A stretch of DNA of 41,296 nt from Sphingomonas pruni NBRC 15498 (GTDB lineage Bacteria; Pseudomonadota; Alphaproteobacteria; Sphingomonadales; Sphingomonadaceae), in NCBI RefSeq assembly GCF_001598455.1, contig NZ_BCYZ01000039.1:1-41296 (forward strand). The letters run 5' to 3'. Under the pieces are notes generated by a model, which ran no database searches, was not told the origin of the DNA, and saw only the letters and a program-made list of their open reading frames with translations. A program made the position numbers and the translations under genes. Every line of letters starts with the position of its first letter. Within the stretch, counting starts at the first letter, position 1. Positions 28,325-37,147 of the stretch are shown here, one piece after another.

Positions 28325-29752
28325 ATGGCAGAGTTTTCCCGGCGTGATGTCGGTGCGATTTTGGGAACGTTCTCAACGATGGCGGCGGCCAGCCCCGCAT
28401 TGGCCGCCGGATCGCTCGCCGAGCGTCGGTTTCCCAAGGGGTTCAAATGGGGCTGCGCGACCGCCGCTTATCAGGTCGAAGGTGCGGTCAAGGAAGACGG
28501 CCGCGGCGAAACCAACTGGGACATCTTCTCGCATACGCCGGGCAAGGTCGCCAACGGCGACACCGGTGATGTCGCTTGCGACAGCTATCATCGCTATCGC
28601 GAGGACCATCAGCTGCTCAAGGCATTGGGCGTCTCGACCTACCGGATGTCGCTCGCCTGGTCGCGCATCTTTCCGGAAGGGCGCGGCCAACCGAACCAGG
28701 CGGGGATAGACCATTATAACCGGGTGATCGACGACCTGCTGGCCAACGGCATCACGCCGTACGTCACCTTGTTCCACTGGGATCTGCCCGCGGCATTGCC
28801 CGGCGGATGGCAGTCGCGCGACACCGCCAAGGCCTTTGCCGATTATGCGGGGTTCATGGTGGGCAAGCTCAGTGACCGCGTGAAACATTTCATGACGACC
28901 AACGAATTCGCGTGCTTCACCGATCTCGGCCATAAGGAAGGTATTCACGCGCCCGGGCTCAAACTCGACCCCGCCAGCGTCAACCAGGTGCGCCATCACG
29001 GCGTTCTGGCGCATGGTCTTGGCGTCCAAGCGATTCGAGCGAGCGCGAAGGCTGGAACGAAGGTCGGGCTCGCCGACAATCCCTCGATCACCGTACCGGT
29101 GATCGAGACCCCCGAGCATATCGCCGCGGCGCGCAAGGCGATGCGCGAGGTCAATGCCGCCGCGCTGACCGCGGTGATGGAGGGGCGCTATCTCGACAGC
29201 TACCTGACGGCGCAGGGCGCGGCGGCGCCGAAGGTCGAGGACGGCGACATGAAGGCGATCGGCAGCCGCCTCGATTTCGTCGGGATCAACGTCTACGCGC
29301 CGCAATTCGTCCGGGCGGATGCCAATGCGCAGGGCTATACGGTCCTGCCGATGCTTGCGTCGTCACCGCATATGGCGTCGCCCTGGCTGCGCGTCGGGCC
29401 CGAATCCGCTTATTGGGCGGTGCGTAATGCGACCGAACTCTGGAAGCCGAAAGCGATCTACATCACCGAAAACGGCTGTTCGGCGGACGATCCGGTGACC
29501 GACGGGCGGATCGATGATGCCGATCGCGTGATGTACCTGCGCAACTATATCGGACAGGCGCAGCGTGCCACGGCGGAGGGACTACCGCTGGCCGGCTATT
29601 TCCTGTGGAGCCTGATGGACAATTTCGAATGGGCCGACGGCTACGGCAAAAGGTTCGGGCTGCACTATGTCGACTTCAAGACGCAGCAGCGCATCCCCAA
29701 GCTGAGTGCTGCCTGGTATCGCGAACTCATCAGGCGCAACGCGCTGGTCTAG
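28325..29752 (+). CDS. Tat-exported GH1 beta-glucosidase
   Basis: The product is 475 residues. The N-terminus has a twin-arginine motif (EFSRRDVGA) and a hydrophobic stretch ending ASPALAAG, so it probably leaves the cytoplasm folded. The GH1 body has FKWGCATAAYQVEGA (substrate subsite), the acid/base Glu194 in TTNEFACF (most GH1 enzymes have TxNEP; here Phe replaces Pro), and nucleophile Glu382 in YITENG. WSLMDNFEWADGY follows near the C-terminus. It cleaves beta-glucosides. ACAGGAGAG lies before the ATG. Followed by a paired inverted repeat. Confidence 0.94.
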   Translation: MAEFSRRDVGAILGTFSTMAAASPALAAGSLAERRFPKGFKWGCATAAYQVEGAVKEDGRGETNWDIFSHTPGKVANGDTGDVACDSYHRYREDHQLLKALGVSTYRMSLAWSRIFPEGRGQPNQAGIDHYNRVIDDLLANGITPYVTLFHWDLPAALPGGWQSRDTAKAFADYAGFMVGKLSDRVKHFMTTNEFACFTDLGHKEGIHAPGLKLDPASVNQVRHHGVLAHGLGVQAIRASAKAGTKVGLADNPSITVPVIETPEHIAAARKAMREVNAAALTAVMEGRYLDSYLTAQGAAAPKVEDGDMKAIGSRLDFVGINVYAPQFVRADANAQGYTVLPMLASSPHMASPWLRVGPESAYWAVRNATELWKPKAIYITENGCSADDPVTDGRIDDADRVMYLRNYIGQAQRATAEGLPLAGYFLWSLMDNFEWADGYGKRFGLHYVDFKTQQRIPKLSAAWYRELIRRNALV

Positions 29753-29766
29753 AGTCAGTTGGCCAG

Positions 29767-29859
29767 CCCCGGCGAAGGCCGGGGTCCAGCATCAATGACG
29801 CGGAGACGGCGTCCCGCCGCTATGGAGACAATGCGACTGGGCCCCGGCCTTCGCCGGGG
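29767..29859. repeat. Paired inverted REP-like element, copy 2
   Basis: Arms at 29767-29789 and 29837-29859 (23 bases, one mismatch) again contain CCCCGGCGAAGGCCGGGG. The 47-base core shares GAGACGGCGTCCCGCCGC with copy 1. It separates the beta-glucosidase gene from the cyclophilin gene. Confidence 0.85.
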
Positions 29860-29962
29860 AGGGAGCAATTCCCTCTTGCTGGATCTGCTGCTGCGAAGAT
29901 CGGGGGTTTCCGGCGGCATCCGATGCGCTATCGGCGGCTCCTGTATATTCAGGAGACGTAAC

Positions 29963-30631
29963 GTGCGGTTCGCTAAGCTGACGGTTCTGGCTTTGGCCTT
30001 CGGAGCGACGGTTTCCGCGGCGGCGCCGCAAAAGGCCGCTGCCCCGAACGAGCCGCCGGTGGTGCGCGTCCGGATGACCACCTCCGCCGGCGTGATCACG
30101 CTGGCCATCGACGTCCGGCACGCGCCGAAGACCGGCGCCAATTTCCTGATGTATGTCGATGACGGCCGGCTCGACGGCACGCGCTTCTACCGCGCGGCGC
30201 GGCGCAAGGGCGCGCCCAATCTCGGCTTCATCCAGGGCGGGATCGACACCGATGCGCGCCGCCGGCTGGAGCCGGTGCCGCTCGAGCCGACCAGCAAGAC
30301 CGGACTGCATCATGTCGACGGCGCGATCTCGATGGCGCGCTACGACAACCCCAATTCGGGCACGGCCAATTTCTCGCTGATGGTCGGCGCGAGCCCGAAC
30401 ATGGACGCGCGGCCCGGATCGCCGGGTTACGCCGTGTTCGGCCGCATCGTCGGCGGCATGGACGTGGTCAAGAAGATCCTGGCGATGCCGACCAGCCCCG
30501 GCGGCGAAGGTGCGATGAAGGGCCAGATGCTGGTGAAGCCGGTGACGATCATCCGCGCGCAACGGCTCGACGGCACGCCCAAGCCTACCGGGCGCGCGAA
30601 AGTGTGGGAATTGTTCGCTGGCATGAAGTGA
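29963..30631 (+). CDS. Exported cyclophilin-type peptidyl-prolyl isomerase
   Basis: The product is 222 residues. The GTG at 29963 follows AGGAG by seven bases and gives a Sec signal peptide (RFAKLTVLALAFGATVSAAA). The cyclophilin fold begins at VRVRMTTSAGVITLAIDVRHAP and includes NFLMYVDDGRLDGTRFYRA, GFIQGG, ISMARYDNPNSGTANFSLMV and YAVFGRIVGGMDVVKKI. It should isomerise X-Pro bonds of proteins in the periplasm. An ATG upstream in the same frame would begin inside the repeat element and lacks a signal peptide. Confidence 0.93.
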   Translation: MRFAKLTVLALAFGATVSAAAPQKAAAPNEPPVVRVRMTTSAGVITLAIDVRHAPKTGANFLMYVDDGRLDGTRFYRAARRKGAPNLGFIQGGIDTDARRRLEPVPLEPTSKTGLHHVDGAISMARYDNPNSGTANFSLMVGASPNMDARPGSPGYAVFGRIVGGMDVVKKILAMPTSPGGEGAMKGQMLVKPVTIIRAQRLDGTPKPTGRAKVWELFAGMK

Positions 30632-30636
30632 CATGC

Positions 30637-30672
30637 AAAAGCCCCGCGCGATGCGAACCGCACGGGGCCTTG
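30637..30672. terminator. Two-way terminator between cyclophilin and typA
   Basis: AAAAGCCCCGCGCG...CGCACGGGGCCTT forms a stem with one mismatch, flanked by A-rich and T-rich ends. It lies between the convergent cyclophilin and typA genes and could terminate both. Confidence 0.7.
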
Positions 30673-30703
30673 CTGACCGACAGATCGGATCGAAGGATCA
30701 GCT

Positions 30704-32545
30704 TTACGCTGCCTGCTTCGCCCGGCTGGCGCGCTTGCGCTCATGTGGATCGAGATAGCGCTTGCGCAACCGGATCGACTTGGGCGTCACTTCGACCATC
30801 TCGTCGTCGTCGATATAGGCGATCGCCTGTTCCAGCGTCATCTTCTTCGGCGGGGTCAGGCGGATGGCATCGTCCTTGCCTCCCGACGCGCGGAAGTTGG
30901 TCAGCTGCTTCGCCTTCATCGGATTGACCTCCAGGTCATCCGGCTTGGCATTCTCGCCGACGATCATGCCCTCGTACAGCGCCTCGCCATGTCCGACGAA
31001 CAGGATGCCGCGCTCTTCCAGCGGGCCGAGCGCGTAGCTGTTGGCCTCGCCCGATCCGTTGGAGATGAGCACGCCGTTCTTGCGGCCCTCGATATTGCCC
31101 TTGTGGGGCCCGTATTTCTCGAACAGCCGGTTCATGATGCCGGTACCGCGCGTGTCCGACAGGAACTCGCCGTGATAGCCGATCATGCCGCGGCTGGGCG
31201 CCGAGAAGGTGATGCGCGTCTTGCCGCCGCCCGATGGGCGCATGTCGGTCAGCTCGGCTTTGCGGATCGCCATCTTCTCGACGACGGTGCCCGAATATTC
31301 CTCGTCCACGTCGATGATGACGGTTTCGTAGGGCTCGGTCTTCTTGCCGTTCTCATCCTCGCCGAACAGCACGCGCGGGCGGCTGATGCCGAGCTCGAAT
31401 CCCTCGCGGCGCATCGTCTCGATGAGTACGCCGAGCTGGAGCTCGCCACGGCCGGCGACTTCGTAGCTGTCGCGGTCGGCGGCTTCGGTCACCTTGATCG
31501 CGACGTTGCTCTCGGCTTCGCGGAACAGGCGGTCGCGGATCATGCGGCTGGTCACCTTGGTGCCCTCGCGGCCCGCCATCGGGCTGTCGTTGACGGCGAA
31601 GCGCATCGACAAGGTGGGCGGATCGATCGGCTGCGCGTGAAGCGGCTCGGTCACTTCGGGGTCGCAGATCGTGTTGGACACCGTGGTGTGCGTCAGGCCT
31701 GCGATCGAGATGATGTCGCCCGCTTGCGCCTCGTCGGTCGGCACGCGTTCGAGCCCGCGGAAGGTCAGGATCTTCGACGCGCGGCCGGTCTCGACGACGT
31801 TGCCGTCATTATCGAGCGCGTGGATCTGCTGGTTGGTCTTGACCGAGCCCGAAAAGACCAGGCCGGTCAGGATGCGGCCGAGGAAATTGTCGCGGTCGAG
31901 CAGGGTGACGAGGAACTTGAACGGCCCGTTCGGATCGGCCGAGGGAGGCGGGACATGCTCGACGATCTTTTCGAACAACGGAGTGAGCGTGCCTTCACGC
32001 AGGCTCGGGTCTTCGTTCGCGTAACCGTTGCGGCCCGAGGCGTAGAGCACCGGGAAATCGAGCTGTTCGTCGGTCGCTTCGAGGCTGACGAACAAGTCGA
32101 ACACTTCGTCGAGCACTTCCTGGATGCGCTCGTCGGGACGATCGACCTTGTTGACGACGACGATCGGGCGGAGGCCGAGGGCGAGCGCTTTGCCGGTGAC
32201 GAACTTGGTCTGCGGCATCGCGCCTTCGGATGCGTCGACCAGCAGGATGACGCCGTCGACCATCGACAGGATGCGCTCGACCTCACCGCCGAAATCCGCG
32301 TGGCCGGGCGTGTCGACGATGTTGATGCGGGTATGCTCGCCGCCGCCCGGAGGCGCCCATTCGACCGAGGTGCACTTGGCGAGAATCGTGATGCCGCGCT
32401 CTTTTTCCAAGTCGTTCGAATCCATCGCGCGTTCCTCGACGCGCTGGTTGTCGCGGAACGTGCCGGACTGACGGAACAACTGGTCGACGAGCGTGGTCTT
32501 ACCATGGTCGACGTGGGCGATGATCGCCACGTTGCGGAGGCTCAT
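30704..32545 (-). CDS. typA: Ribosome-associated GTPase TypA/BipA
   Basis: The product is 613 residues: G1 AHVDHGKTTL (10-19), the switch region ERGITI, DTPGHADF (G3), VNKVDR (G4), then domain II, an EF-G-like domain and the TypA-specific C-terminal region (NEDPSLREGTLTPLF, RGTGIMNRLF, EANSYALGPLEERG, LRKRYLDPHERKR). The gene encodes a GTPase that binds the ribosome and helps adaptation to stress and low temperature. ATG 32545 (MSLRNVAIIAHVDH) is the family start; extensions upstream are not conserved. The terminator-like hairpin is shared with the convergent cyclophilin. Confidence 0.98.
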   Translation of the reverse strand: MSLRNVAIIAHVDHGKTTLVDQLFRQSGTFRDNQRVEERAMDSNDLEKERGITILAKCTSVEWAPPGGGEHTRINIVDTPGHADFGGEVERILSMVDGVILLVDASEGAMPQTKFVTGKALALGLRPIVVVNKVDRPDERIQEVLDEVFDLFVSLEATDEQLDFPVLYASGRNGYANEDPSLREGTLTPLFEKIVEHVPPPSADPNGPFKFLVTLLDRDNFLGRILTGLVFSGSVKTNQQIHALDNDGNVVETGRASKILTFRGLERVPTDEAQAGDIISIAGLTHTTVSNTICDPEVTEPLHAQPIDPPTLSMRFAVNDSPMAGREGTKVTSRMIRDRLFREAESNVAIKVTEAADRDSYEVAGRGELQLGVLIETMRREGFELGISRPRVLFGEDENGKKTEPYETVIIDVDEEYSGTVVEKMAIRKAELTDMRPSGGGKTRITFSAPSRGMIGYHGEFLSDTRGTGIMNRLFEKYGPHKGNIEGRKNGVLISNGSGEANSYALGPLEERGILFVGHGEALYEGMIVGENAKPDDLEVNPMKAKQLTNFRASGGKDDAIRLTPPKKMTLEQAIAYIDDDEMVEVTPKSIRLRKRYLDPHERKRASRAKQAA

Positions 32546-32707
32546 GAGATATCCTGATTGGGGCGCCCGAAGGCGGGTTCGGGGGCGCGCATAGCGTAAT
32601 TTGTGCGGTGCGGGAAGGGGCGTGGGCATGTGCGCCATCATTCGGCGGGTGCCAAAGCATCGGGCAACGCGGCTCAGCTATCCGCAAAGCCTTTCAAAGG
32701 ATGACCC

Positions 32708-33418
32708 ATGCACGCTGATGACGACGCCCGCCGCTATGTCGAACGCTGGTTCTGGACGCTCGACGATCTCGCCGAAGCCGTTGGCGTAACGCCGGTGCGG
32801 ATCGAGCAATTGATCGCCGCTCGATGCGCACCCGGACCGATCTACGCCCGGGGCGCCGATGGCTGGTGGAGCGCGCTCGGCGCCGACGGCGCAGCGCCCG
32901 CGGGCGAGCATTGGTACAGTCCTGGTGCCGCCTGGGGATTGCGCCAGGCGGAACTGGCGACGCGTGGCGGGAACTCGCCAGCGGCGGCAGCGGCGGCAGC
33001 GGCGGCAGCGGCAATGCTGCGCGACACTTTCGCGGACCGTTTCGCGAAAGCGCTCAGCCATCAGCGATATGCGCAGGTCGCCTTCGCTTCCTGCTTCTCG
33101 CGCGACGCGGTCGATCCTGACGCGGCATGCGCCACGGCACGGGACGAATGGGCGTCGTGGATCCAGGGCGGCTATGGGGTTTGTCTGCGCGTCTTCACCG
33201 CGGAAACGTGCGTCGCCAAGGAATCCTTGGGAGCAGGGCTGAAGGCGGCGTTCGCCGCACCGGATTACGATGCAGCCGCCTTGCTCGCCGATGCGGAAAT
33301 ACTGGCGGGACTATTGCTACCCTTCGCCCCTTGGCAGCGCGAGGCCGGAACGCCAGGCCGCACGATCGATCGCCTGCTACGCGAACTGCGCCTCGGCGAC
33401 GACCGGCCTTATGCCTGA
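32708..33418 (+). CDS. DUF6058-like protein with polyalanine tract
   Basis: The product is 236 residues, cytoplasmic. The N-terminus has an HTH-like WTLDDLAEAVGVTPVRIEQL and YARGADGWW, and the C-terminal half holds WIQGGYGVCLRVFTAETCVAKESL. The pattern resembles the DUF6058 family, named in natural-product contexts; the match is from memory. Residues 92-102 are eleven alanines, encoded by a nine-base tandem repeat, inside an otherwise compact protein, and may form a flexible or helical hinge. AAAGGA lies before the ATG. Function unknown. Confidence 0.6.
   Translation: MHADDDARRYVERWFWTLDDLAEAVGVTPVRIEQLIAARCAPGPIYARGADGWWSALGADGAAPAGEHWYSPGAAWGLRQAELATRGGNSPAAAAAAAAAAAMLRDTFADRFAKALSHQRYAQVAFASCFSRDAVDPDAACATARDEWASWIQGGYGVCLRVFTAETCVAKESLGAGLKAAFAAPDYDAAALLADAEILAGLLLPFAPWQREAGTPGRTIDRLLRELRLGDDRPYA
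32981..33013 (+). repeat. Nine-base tandem repeat (GCGGCGGCA) coding for polyalanine
   Basis: The unit GCGGCGGCA occurs three times, followed by a partial copy (GCGGCA), 33 bases in frame, giving eleven Ala codons. Copy-number changes would shift the protein by three residues without changing the frame. Confidence 0.9.
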
Positions 33419-33483
33419 CAGCGGCTGACGCTTGATCCTTTGGCGATGCCCGGCGATGACGGGCCGTTAAAGGAAAGGTGATC

Positions 33484-34053
33484 ATGGCGCAGCTCAGGAT
33501 TTCGGTACTTGTCGGCAGCGTCCGCGAAGGGCGCATCTCGCTGCCGATCGCCAAGTGGGTGATGGATCGGATCGGCGCGCGAGGCGAGTTCGATCCCGAA
33601 CTGCTCGACCTGGCCGAATGGAATCTGCCGATGTTCGCCGAGCCGAATCCGCCCGCGACCGGGCGCTATACGGGCGAGAAACAGCGCGCTTGGGCGGACA
33701 GGATCGGTGCCGCGGACGGCTATATCCTGGTCGCTCCGGAATATAATCACGGCATGAGTGCGGTGCTCAAGAACGCGCTCGATACCGTTTATGCCGAATG
33801 GGGTCGCAAGCCGGTGGCGTTCGTCGCGCATGGCGGCATGGGCGGCGCGCGATCGGTCGAGCAGCTTCGGCAAGTGACCGCCGCGATGGAAATGGCGCCG
33901 CTCAGCGCCGCAGTCCATCTGCAGGGCGCGGCGAAGCTGCGCGACGGCGATCGGTTCAATGCGGGTGAAATAGAGGATCGGCGCCTCTCGGCATTGTTCG
34001 ACGAATTGCTATGGTGGGGCAATGCGCTGAAGGCGGCGCGACAGGGGGATTGA
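33484..34053 (+). CDS. NADPH-dependent FMN reductase family protein
   Basis: The product is 189 residues, flavodoxin fold: VLVGSVREGRISLPIAKWV binds the FMN phosphate, and VAPEYNHGMSAVLKNALD is the characteristic second block. These enzymes reduce flavins, quinones or azo compounds with NAD(P)H. The ATG at 33484 is preceded by AAGGAAAGG; a GTG six bases earlier is less likely. The next gene starts eight bases after its stop, so the two may be an operon. Confidence 0.9.
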   Translation: MAQLRISVLVGSVREGRISLPIAKWVMDRIGARGEFDPELLDLAEWNLPMFAEPNPPATGRYTGEKQRAWADRIGAADGYILVAPEYNHGMSAVLKNALDTVYAEWGRKPVAFVAHGGMGGARSVEQLRQVTAAMEMAPLSAAVHLQGAAKLRDGDRFNAGEIEDRRLSALFDELLWWGNALKAARQGD

Positions 34054-34060
34054 TACCGAT

Positions 34061-34963
34061 ATGCAAAGGATCATGCGTTTCGCCCTGGCCGCGGCGCTTG
34101 CCATCCCTGCCATGCCGGCGCTGGCGCAACAGGTCGTCGATCCCGATGCCGACACCAAGGTCGCCGACCCGGCGTTTGCAGCGGGCAAGGGACCGTCCGT
34201 GATGGTCGATTCGGGCCATGGCGAATTCCAGACCCTGGCGACGGATTATGCGCCATTTGGCGCGCTCTTGACCCATGATGGCTATGTCGTCCGCGATTTC
34301 GACCAGCCGATCTCCGCTGCCAGTCTCGCCAAGTCGGACGTTTTGGTGATCGTCGATCCGGCAAATCCGAAGGATCCGCCCAACCAGCCCAAATACCAGT
34401 CGACCTCCGCCTTCACGCCCGAGGAGATCGCGACGATCACCGATCGGGTGAAAGGCGGCGGCGCGCTGTTGATGATTGCCGATCACCCGCCCTATGCTGG
34501 CAGCCTGCGTGCTCTGGCCGCGTCGTTCGGCTTCGAAATCGAAATGTATGCCGCGCAGCATGTTCCCAGGGAGGAGTTCTTTAGCTTCGCCAATGGAGGC
34601 CTGGTCGACGGGCCGTTGACTCATGGCCTGCCGCAGATTCAGACCTTTTACGGAGCCGCCTTTACTGCACCTGCGGCCGCCACGCCGCTGTTGCGCTTCG
34701 ATAAGAGCTGGACGATGCTGGTCACCGACAAGCCGCCGCGGCCGATGTCGGGAAGCGACTTGCGCGGGGCTACGCTGTCGGTCGGGAAGGGGCGGGTCGT
34801 GCTGTTGGCCGAGGCAGGCGCGTGGTCGGCGCAATTGTTTGGGCCCAAGAAAAGACCCATGGGATTCAATGCGCCGAGCGCCGAGGGTAACAAGCGTTTC
34901 ATCCGCAACGTGGTCCATTGGCTCGCAACCGGTGCTGCGCCGGCCGTCGAAGCCGCCAAATAG
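34061..34963 (+). CDS. Exported DUF4350 / IFT52-like (ThuA-like) protein
   Basis: The product is 300 residues with a signal peptide (about 1-22, ending ALAQQ). The mature part is a Rossmann/class-I glutamine-amidotransferase-like domain: VMVDSGHGEFQTLATDY, the strand SDVLVIVDPANPKDPP and GGGALLMIADHPPYAGSL, and a late GKGRVVLLAEAGAW. This pattern is typical of the periplasmic DUF4350 / ThuA-like group. No catalytic Cys is obvious. Start ATG 34061, with 34073 as alternative. Function unknown. Confidence 0.65.
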   Translation: MQRIMRFALAAALAIPAMPALAQQVVDPDADTKVADPAFAAGKGPSVMVDSGHGEFQTLATDYAPFGALLTHDGYVVRDFDQPISAASLAKSDVLVIVDPANPKDPPNQPKYQSTSAFTPEEIATITDRVKGGGALLMIADHPPYAGSLRALAASFGFEIEMYAAQHVPREEFFSFANGGLVDGPLTHGLPQIQTFYGAAFTAPAAATPLLRFDKSWTMLVTDKPPRPMSGSDLRGATLSVGKGRVVLLAEAGAWSAQLFGPKKRPMGFNAPSAEGNKRFIRNVVHWLATGAAPAVEAAK

Positions 34964-35009
34964 CGCCGGAGCCTGGGCACCAAGCGGCCCTTGTCTTTCG
35001 GCATGGGCG

Positions 35010-35025
35010 TGTTACATGTGCAACA
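35010..35025. promoter_or_regulatory. Palindromic site upstream of the telA-xpaC pair
   Basis: TGTTACATGTGCAACA is a near-perfect palindrome (TGTT-CA--TG-AACA), 61 bases before the ATG of the TelA-like gene. It is a candidate operator for a dimeric regulator. Confidence 0.4.
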
Positions 35026-35086
35026 CACTTGAACGCGCGAGCATTCGTGGCCAGACTCCACGGACCATCGCGAAAAGGGATTGAGA

Positions 35087-36301
35087 ATGGCGACGACCCC
35101 GACCGAAACCGTCACGGCCGAACCCGATCTGGTACTGACGCCGCCTGAACCCGTTGCCGCGGTGTCGGCGACCAAGGCGGCCGGGCTGGTGCCCGTCGAT
35201 GACGCAAAGCGGAGCGAGCTCGAACGGCGTGTCGATGCCTTCGTCGATGATCTCGTCGCGCAGGATGTCGACTCGCCCGAATTCGGCAAGCGCGTCGATG
35301 CGATCACCAGCATGGGGCAGAAGGAAATCCGCGAGGCGGCGTCGCAATCGAACCGCTTCCTCGATCGCCCGGTGCGCGCAATGGATAAGGACACCGGCGT
35401 CGGCGCCGACCTGATTCAATTGCGCCAGACGATCGAAAAGCTCGACCCGGGTAATAACGGCAAACTGCTGACGGGCGGGCGCGGGCTGCTCGACAAGATC
35501 TTCGGTGGTGGCCTCAACACCTATTTCGACAAGTACAAATCGTCGCAGACGCACATCTCGTCGATCCTCAAGAGCCTCGGCTCGGGCAAGGACGAGTTGT
35601 TGATGGACAATGCCGCGATCGAGACCGAGCGCGCAAACCTGTGGGCTGCGATGGGCCGGCTCGAACAGATGATCCATCTCGCCAAGACGATGGACGCCAA
35701 GCTCGAGGACAAGGCCAACGATCTCGACGCGACCGATCCGGCCAAGGCCAAGGCGCTGCGCGAGAGCGCTTTGTTCTATGCGCGCCAGCGTACCCAGGAT
35801 TTGCTCACCCAGATGGCGGTGACGGTGCAGGGCTACCTCGCGCTCGACCTGGTCAAGAAGAACAATGTCGAGCTGATCAAGGGCGTCGACCGCGCATCGA
35901 CCACCACCGTGGCTGCGCTGCGGACCGCGGTTACGGTCGCGCAGGCGCTGACCAGCCAGAAACTGGTGCTCGAACAGATCACCCAGCTCAACACGACGAC
36001 CGCCAACATCATCGATTCGACGGGCGCGCTGCTGAAGTCACAGACTGCGGCGATCCACGAACAGGCTGCCGCCTCGACTATTCCGGTCGAGACGCTGCAG
36101 CGCGCGTTCCAGAATATCTACGACACGATGGACGCGATCGATGCCTTCAAGATGAAGGCGCTCGATTCGATGAAGACGACGGTCAATACGCTGTCGACCG
36201 AAGTCGAGAAGTCGAAGGGCTATATCGCCCGGGCCGAAGGCCAGTCGCGTGCCGCGCTCGAAGGCCCGCAGGCCGACAGCTTCAAGCTCGAGGCAGTGTA
36301 A
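35087..36301 (+). CDS. TelA-family protein (toxic anion resistance type)
   Basis: The product is 404 residues and largely helical, with a long coiled-coil region (about 150-360). The TelA core includes AITSMGQKEIREAASQSNRFLDRPVRAM, FGGGLNTYFDKYKSSQTHIS, ARQRTQDLLTQMAVTVQGYLALDLVKKNN and a NTLSTEVEKSKGYI end. TelA/KlaA was named for tellurite resistance, but chromosomal copies are tied to envelope stress and lipid functions. The stop TAA is immediately followed by the ATG of the next gene. ATG 35087 has AAGGGA before it. Confidence 0.9.
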   Translation: MATTPTETVTAEPDLVLTPPEPVAAVSATKAAGLVPVDDAKRSELERRVDAFVDDLVAQDVDSPEFGKRVDAITSMGQKEIREAASQSNRFLDRPVRAMDKDTGVGADLIQLRQTIEKLDPGNNGKLLTGGRGLLDKIFGGGLNTYFDKYKSSQTHISSILKSLGSGKDELLMDNAAIETERANLWAAMGRLEQMIHLAKTMDAKLEDKANDLDATDPAKAKALRESALFYARQRTQDLLTQMAVTVQGYLALDLVKKNNVELIKGVDRASTTTVAALRTAVTVAQALTSQKLVLEQITQLNTTTANIIDSTGALLKSQTAAIHEQAAASTIPVETLQRAFQNIYDTMDAIDAFKMKALDSMKTTVNTLSTEVEKSKGYIARAEGQSRAALEGPQADSFKLEAV

Positions 36302-37006
36302 ATGTCCTCTACCGACGATGTGATCGCGCGGGCGCGTGAGACGCTGGACCGGACCTCGGAGCGCTATCGCGCCGGTCCGGGGCGGAGCGTGCGGGTCAAC
36401 GACGTCGGCCAGCGGCTGACGCGCGCGGCGATCGCCGATGCGGCGATCGTCGGACTGGCGGTGGTGTTCGGGCTGGTGGTCGGGCCGATCGGCATGTTCG
36501 GCTTCCTGCTGATGATCGTCGCGATGGTGGTCGCGACGATGGCTCTACTGGCGACCCCGGCGCAGCGTGCGCCGACCTTCGAGAAATTGCGCCAGGTCGA
36601 GTTGAAGGCATTGCCCGCGCAGACTGGGCGCTGGCTCGATTCGCAGCGGCCCGCGCTCCCCGCGCCGGCGATCAACCTGGTCGACCAGATCGGGATCAAG
36701 CTCGACGCGCTGACGCCGCAATTGGCCGGATTGGACGAGAACGAGCCGGCGGCGGCGGAAATCCGCAAGCTGGTCGGCGAGCAATTGCCCGAATTCATCA
36801 AGGGCTATGAGCGCGTCCCCGCGGCGCTGCGCGGCGTCGAGCGCAACGGCAAGAGCCCCGATCAGCAATTGGTCGAAGGGCTCGGCGTGATCGGCCGCGA
36901 GATCGACGAGATGGCGGCGCAACTCGCGCAAGGCGACCTAGACGCCCTGTCGACACGTGGGCGCTATCTCGAGATCAAATACCAGGGCGACAAAAGCACG
37001 GTGTAG
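36302..37006 (+). CDS. XpaC-like two-helix membrane protein
   Basis: The product is 234 residues. Two adjacent membrane helices (about 44-88: AIVGLAVVFGLVV, FLLMIVAMVVATMALL) follow a charged N-terminus. The remainder is cytoplasmic and helical, ending TRGRYLEIKYQGD. In Bacillus the xpaC and yaaN (TelA) genes are neighbours, and the combination recurs in other bacteria, so this protein is probably an XpaC-type partner of the TelA-like protein. The assignment rests on context and the two-helix layout. Confidence 0.6.
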   Translation: MSSTDDVIARARETLDRTSERYRAGPGRSVRVNDVGQRLTRAAIADAAIVGLAVVFGLVVGPIGMFGFLLMIVAMVVATMALLATPAQRAPTFEKLRQVELKALPAQTGRWLDSQRPALPAPAINLVDQIGIKLDALTPQLAGLDENEPAAAEIRKLVGEQLPEFIKGYERVPAALRGVERNGKSPDQQLVEGLGVIGREIDEMAAQLAQGDLDALSTRGRYLEIKYQGDKSTV

Positions 37007-37025
37007 CCGAGCAGAACAGAATCAA

Positions 37026-37128
37026 CGCCTCCCCGGCGAAGGCCGGGGCCCAGTCGCGATGCGCCATCAGCTGCAAGGCGCCATCTCCAATCTTTTGGCA
37101 CTGGACCCCGGCCTTCGCCGGGGAGGCG
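37026..37128. repeat. Paired inverted REP-like element, copy 3
   Basis: Arms 37026-37053 and 37101-37128 (28 bases, one mismatch) carry CCCCGGCGAAGGCCGGGG and its complement. The core differs from copies 1 and 2. It lies between the convergent XpaC-like and trpS genes. Confidence 0.85.
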
Positions 37129-37147
37129 TATTTCGATTGAACTGCTC

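Noticed and set aside
30743..32557. A 604-residue open frame on the plus strand opposite typA
   Set aside because: It is antisense to an undoubted TypA gene; the long frame is a by-product of GC-rich codons.
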